Positions 61,293 to 64,000 of a stretch of DNA of 64,000 nucleotides are shown here, piece by piece. A program made the position numbers and the translations under genes. The stretch is from Actinophytocola sp049647105 (GTDB lineage Bacteria; Actinomycetota; Actinomycetes; Mycobacteriales; Pseudonocardiaceae), in assembly GCF_049647105.1 (NCBI RefSeq), contig NZ_JBARWZ010000286.1, positions 5,506 to 69,505 on the forward strand, read 5' to 3'. The first letter of the stretch is position 1, and every line of letters starts with the position of its first letter. The notes beneath the pieces were generated by a model. It made no database searches. It was not told where the DNA came from and saw only the letters and a program-made list of their open reading frames with translations.

Positions 61293-62609
61293 CTAGGACT
61301 GGTTGCCTTGTTCAACGAGGGGGTCTCGAACAGCACCCTGGGTCTGGGAGCGGACGGCCCGGACACTCATGTAGTCGTTGTCCCGATCGAGGCGCAGTGC
61401 CTGGCCGCTGAGGAAGTCGACGGCGTCGGCGTAGTTGTATGGCTGCATGAACCCGCCTGCCCGGACGTCGCGGTAGAGGCGCGCCAGCGGGTGTCCGGCC
61501 GAGTACGCCTGGCCGCCGACCATCGACATGCTGTCGGTGACGACCCGCACGGTCAGGTCGTTGACGGTCATCTTCGCCCACTGGAACGGCGTCATCATCC
61601 GTCGTCCGCGCTCGTCGGGGTCCATCGTGTAGTCGTCGTTGAGCATGTCGGCGTTGAGCAGCGCGGCACCGGTGGCCGCGCGCAGCGCGTACAGCCGGGC
61701 GTCGGTCTCGGCGACGAGTGAGCGCAGGCCCGATGCGATGTCCTTGCCGCGCCTGGCGCAGTGCTCGACCGCGATGTCCCTGGCCGCCTGGGCGACGCCG
61801 GCGTAGATGCCCAGCATGGTGATCGAGCTGACGGTCTGCCCGGCCAGCACCGCGTCCCGGCGCGCACCCACCCGGCTTCTGTCGAGCACGTCGTTCGCCG
61901 GTACCAGGCAGTTGTCGAAGTCGACTTCCAGCGTGCCGGAGGCCCGCATGCCGAGACCGTCCCAGTCCGGCAGCACGGTCAGCCCGGGGGTGTCCCGGCC
62001 AACGAGGGGCACGACGAGCTTGCGTGCGCCGTCGTCGCCGTCGGGTCCGAGCGCGTGCACGAAGAAGTGCGTGCCGATCGGCGCCATGCTGACCAGCGTC
62101 TTGCGGCCCGACAGCCGCCAGTCACCCGAATCGTCCCTGGCCAGCGTGGTGACCACGCCGGGGGCGTCCTTCAGCCCGGTGCAGACCGCTGCCTCGCCAG
62201 CGGCCATCCCCCGCAGCAACCGCTCGGCCAGCGCGGACGCGGCCGGGGAGCCGTGGCGCCACTCGTAGGTCAGTGTCAGCGCACGACTCAACTGCACGTG
62301 CATGGCCAGGGCCGTCGAGGCGTCGGCCTCGGCCAGGACGCGCAGCCCCACCGCCAGGTCGTACAGCTGGTCGACACCGAGACCGCCAAGTTCGGCGGGC
62401 ACGGTCGCGCCCATCAGGCCGACCTTGGCGAACCCCGAGAAGGTGTCCTCAGGGAAGGTTGCGTTCTGGTCGTTCGCGTGGGCCTTGGCCCGGATCTCGG
62501 CGGTGAACCCGGTAAGCAGGTCCACCATGGTCTCGCCCTCCGGCGAGACCGGTGCCCGAAGATCCGACGCACCCGAATACGCGATGTCACTCAGCATTGC
62601 CCGTTCCAT
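61293..62609 (-). CDS. Flavin-dependent amino-sugar N-oxygenase (nitrososynthase type)
   Basis: A 438-residue acyl-CoA-dehydrogenase-fold protein from ATG 62609 (GGGAG upstream). It has FAKVGLMGATVPAELGGLGV, KDAPGVVTTLARDDSGDWRL and DWDGLGMRASGTLEVDFDNC, and a C-terminal helix bundle with SMVGGQAYSAGHPLARLYRD. The general-base Glu of true acyl-CoA dehydrogenases is not evident. This fold is used by nitrososynthases (everninomicin ORF36/EvdC, KijD3, DnmZ) that oxidise a 3-amino group to nitroso. Location beside the aminotransferase makes that the clear first choice. Confidence 0.85.
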   Translation of the reverse strand: MERAMLSDIAYSGASDLRAPVSPEGETMVDLLTGFTAEIRAKAHANDQNATFPEDTFSGFAKVGLMGATVPAELGGLGVDQLYDLAVGLRVLAEADASTALAMHVQLSRALTLTYEWRHGSPAASALAERLLRGMAAGEAAVCTGLKDAPGVVTTLARDDSGDWRLSGRKTLVSMAPIGTHFFVHALGPDGDDGARKLVVPLVGRDTPGLTVLPDWDGLGMRASGTLEVDFDNCLVPANDVLDRSRVGARRDAVLAGQTVSSITMLGIYAGVAQAARDIAVEHCARRGKDIASGLRSLVAETDARLYALRAATGAALLNADMLNDDYTMDPDERGRRMMTPFQWAKMTVNDLTVRVVTDSMSMVGGQAYSAGHPLARLYRDVRAGGFMQPYNYADAVDFLSGQALRLDRDNDYMSVRAVRSQTQGAVRDPLVEQGNQS

Positions 62610-62840
62610 TTTCGGCTCCCAGCGACCGGCGCGAGTCCGTGACCACATCCCTGGAAGAGCGGATCGGCCTTATCGACATACAGAACCAAGATAGATGCAC
62701 GGAAGGTAGTGATATGGCGTCCAAGGAGAGACTGCAACGAAGACTAGTCGAATCACTCGAACTGATCGGACACCGACCGTCGGAGCATGGTGCGCACACC
62801 GTACACGTCGCTACATTGACTTGATCCGAGCGGAGGATTC
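62610..62840. promoter_or_regulatory. Divergent region with a CTAG site (nitrososynthase / GT1)
   Basis: CTAG at 62744-62747 inside GAAGACTAGTCGAATC. On the minus strand TATCAC lies 29 bases away, about one helical turn shorter than the 39-40 bases seen elsewhere. The region has several short AT-richer tracts and no gene. Confidence 0.4.
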
Positions 62841-63980
62841 GTGAAAATTCTGTTTATTGCCGGCCCGGCGAAATCGAACGTATTCGGTCTCGCTCCCCTG
62901 GCGATCGCCGCGCGGGGATGCGGTCACAGCGTGATCGTCGCCGGCACCGAGGAGGCCACCGCCGCGGCGGTGAGCATCGGCGTGCCCGCCGTGACGACGA
63001 GCCAGTTGTCGCTGACGCAGCTGATGACCACGGACCGCACCGGCAGTCCGCTGCGGATTCCCGGCGACGGCGCGGAACTGCCGGTCTTCGTCGGCCACAT
63101 GTTCGGCAGGCTGGCCGCGGCGACCCTGCCCACGCTGCGGTCCCTGATCGCCGGCTGGCGGCCGGACGTGCTCGTCTGCGGGCCGCACGCCTACGCGGGG
63201 CCGATCCTCGGCGCCCACTTCGGGCTGCCCAGTGTGCGGCACCTCCTGACCGGGACCCCAGCCGACCGGGAGGGCACGCACGTCGGCGTCGACGACGAAC
63301 TGCGGCCCGAGCTGAGCGAGCTGGGCCTGGACCGGGTCCCCGGCTTCGATCTGGCCATCGACATCTTCCCGGCGAGCATCCGGCCCGATGGCGCACCCGT
63401 GCAGCCCATGCGATGGACGCCCACCAACGAGCAGCGGCCCCTCGAGCCGGGACTTGTCGCTCCTGGCGAGCGCCGCCGGGTGCTGCTCACGGCAGGCAGC
63501 CTGGCCACGCCCATGCACGGCATCGGCCTGCTGCGTGACATGGTGGCCTCGCTCGCGGAGCTGGACGTCGAGTTGGTCATCGCGGCCCCGGACGCGGTCG
63601 GCGCCATGCTGCGCGACGAGGACGGTGTCGTCGCCGCGGGCTGGCTTCCGCTGGACGTCGTGCTGCCCACCTGCGACCTGATCGTGCACCACTCCGGCAC
63701 GATGACCGCGCTGACGGCGATGCACGCCGGCGTCCCGCAGCTGATCATCCCGCAGGAGAGCCGGTTCATCGAGTGGGCCGATCTGCTGGCCACAAAGGAC
63801 GTCGCGATCGCCCTGCCGCCGGGAGAGGACACCCCGGACGCCGTCACGCGAGCCGCCCGCGAGCTGCTGGGAGACCCGGTCTACGCCACCGGGGCCCGCG
63901 TCCTCGCCGACGAGATCGCCGGGATGCCCCTGCCTGCCGACGTCCTCGACGTGCTGAAGGGGCTCGCCCCCGCGTCGTGA
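62841..63980 (+). CDS. GT1-family glycosyltransferase
   Basis: A 379-residue GT-B protein from GTG 62841, with GGAGGA upstream. The N-domain begins MKILFIAGPAKSNVFGLAPL. The donor site is CDLIVHHSGTMTALTAMHAG with VPQLIIPQESRFIEWADLLA, in which the usual HHGGxGT is HHSGTMT. It is smaller than typical EryCIII-like enzymes. Next to the nitrosugar genes, it is the best candidate for attaching the evernitrose-type residue. It ends 20 bp before the right edge. Confidence 0.85.
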   Translation: MKILFIAGPAKSNVFGLAPLAIAARGCGHSVIVAGTEEATAAAVSIGVPAVTTSQLSLTQLMTTDRTGSPLRIPGDGAELPVFVGHMFGRLAAATLPTLRSLIAGWRPDVLVCGPHAYAGPILGAHFGLPSVRHLLTGTPADREGTHVGVDDELRPELSELGLDRVPGFDLAIDIFPASIRPDGAPVQPMRWTPTNEQRPLEPGLVAPGERRRVLLTAGSLATPMHGIGLLRDMVASLAELDVELVIAAPDAVGAMLRDEDGVVAAGWLPLDVVLPTCDLIVHHSGTMTALTAMHAGVPQLIIPQESRFIEWADLLATKDVAIALPPGEDTPDAVTRAARELLGDPVYATGARVLADEIAGMPLPADVLDVLKGLAPAS

Positions 63981-64000
63981 CCGGCCGGGTACAACCGCGC

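Noticed and set aside
1..64000. tRNA genes, rRNA genes or CRISPR arrays
   Set aside because: No cloverleaf-like segment, rRNA stretch or regularly spaced repeat was found by eye; a covariance-model scan would be decisive.

Overview
The window is high-GC actinomycete DNA with GTG/TTG starts, 4-base start/stop overlaps and few intergenic gaps. A Pseudonocardiales-type host (Amycolatopsis-like) is my guess, from the general style of the genes and a long intergenic palindrome near 10.7 kb. That placement is weak and would need housekeeping genes from the same contig. I saw no tRNA, rRNA, CRISPR array or intact insertion sequence.

Region 1 (1-13 kb) is flanking and accessory DNA. It holds a subtilisin-like protease running off the left edge, an IclR regulator followed by a decayed reading frame, a 171-bp element with 17-bp terminal inverted repeats, and an orphan class I terpene synthase. 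Next come an ECF42-type sigma factor with its YCII/DGPF partner (the sigma factor carries a degenerate recombinase-like tail), two small secreted proteins, a thioester-type surface adhesin with an LAATG sorting signal, and a membrane-Nudix fusion.

Region 2 (11.9-19.9 kb) looks like a small self-contained metabolic locus. One arm is a class II terpene cyclase of the DxDTT type, a P450 and an SDR. A Rieske oxygenase and an IclR regulator are divergent from each other beside it. Facing the cyclase is a pterin trio: GTP cyclohydrolase I, a pteridine-reductase-like SDR and dihydroneopterin aldolase. I do not recognise this combination as a described pathway.

Region 3 (about 19.9 kb to the right edge) is most of an orthosomycin-type (everninomicin/avilamycin-like) oligosaccharide antibiotic cluster. 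The aromatic part is served by a KS-AT-DH-ACP iterative PKS of the orsellinate-synthase type, a KASIII-like acyl transferase, a family-2 O-methyltransferase and a flavin halogenase. The sugar part has a glucose-1-phosphate thymidylyltransferase, GDP-mannose 4,6-dehydratase, 2,3-dehydratase, ketoreductases, a UDP-glucuronate decarboxylase, epimerases, two zinc-type C-methyltransferases and several O-methyltransferases. Four glycosyltransferases assemble the chain. Three PhyH-type Fe/2-oxoglutarate oxygenases are the candidates for orthoester and methylenedioxy ring formation. A twitch-type radical SAM enzyme is the candidate late epimerase. A nitrososugar (evernitrose-like) module, with 3-aminotransferase, 3-C-methyltransferase, 3,5-epimerase, 4-ketoreductase and acyl-CoA-dehydrogenase-fold N-oxygenase, sits at 57.3-62.6 kb. 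Self-protection is probably by a SpoU-type rRNA 2'-O-methyltransferase and a two-gene ABC exporter. dTDP-glucose 4,6-dehydratase and any pathway regulator are not in the window, so the cluster probably continues to the right.

Most intergenic promoter regions of Region 3 carry a CTAG-cored motif. Two promoter regions (27.85 and 49.72 kb) are near-identical over about 60 bp, and four sites place CTAG 39-40 bp from a TAnnnT-like -10 hexamer. This suggests one cluster-specific activator.
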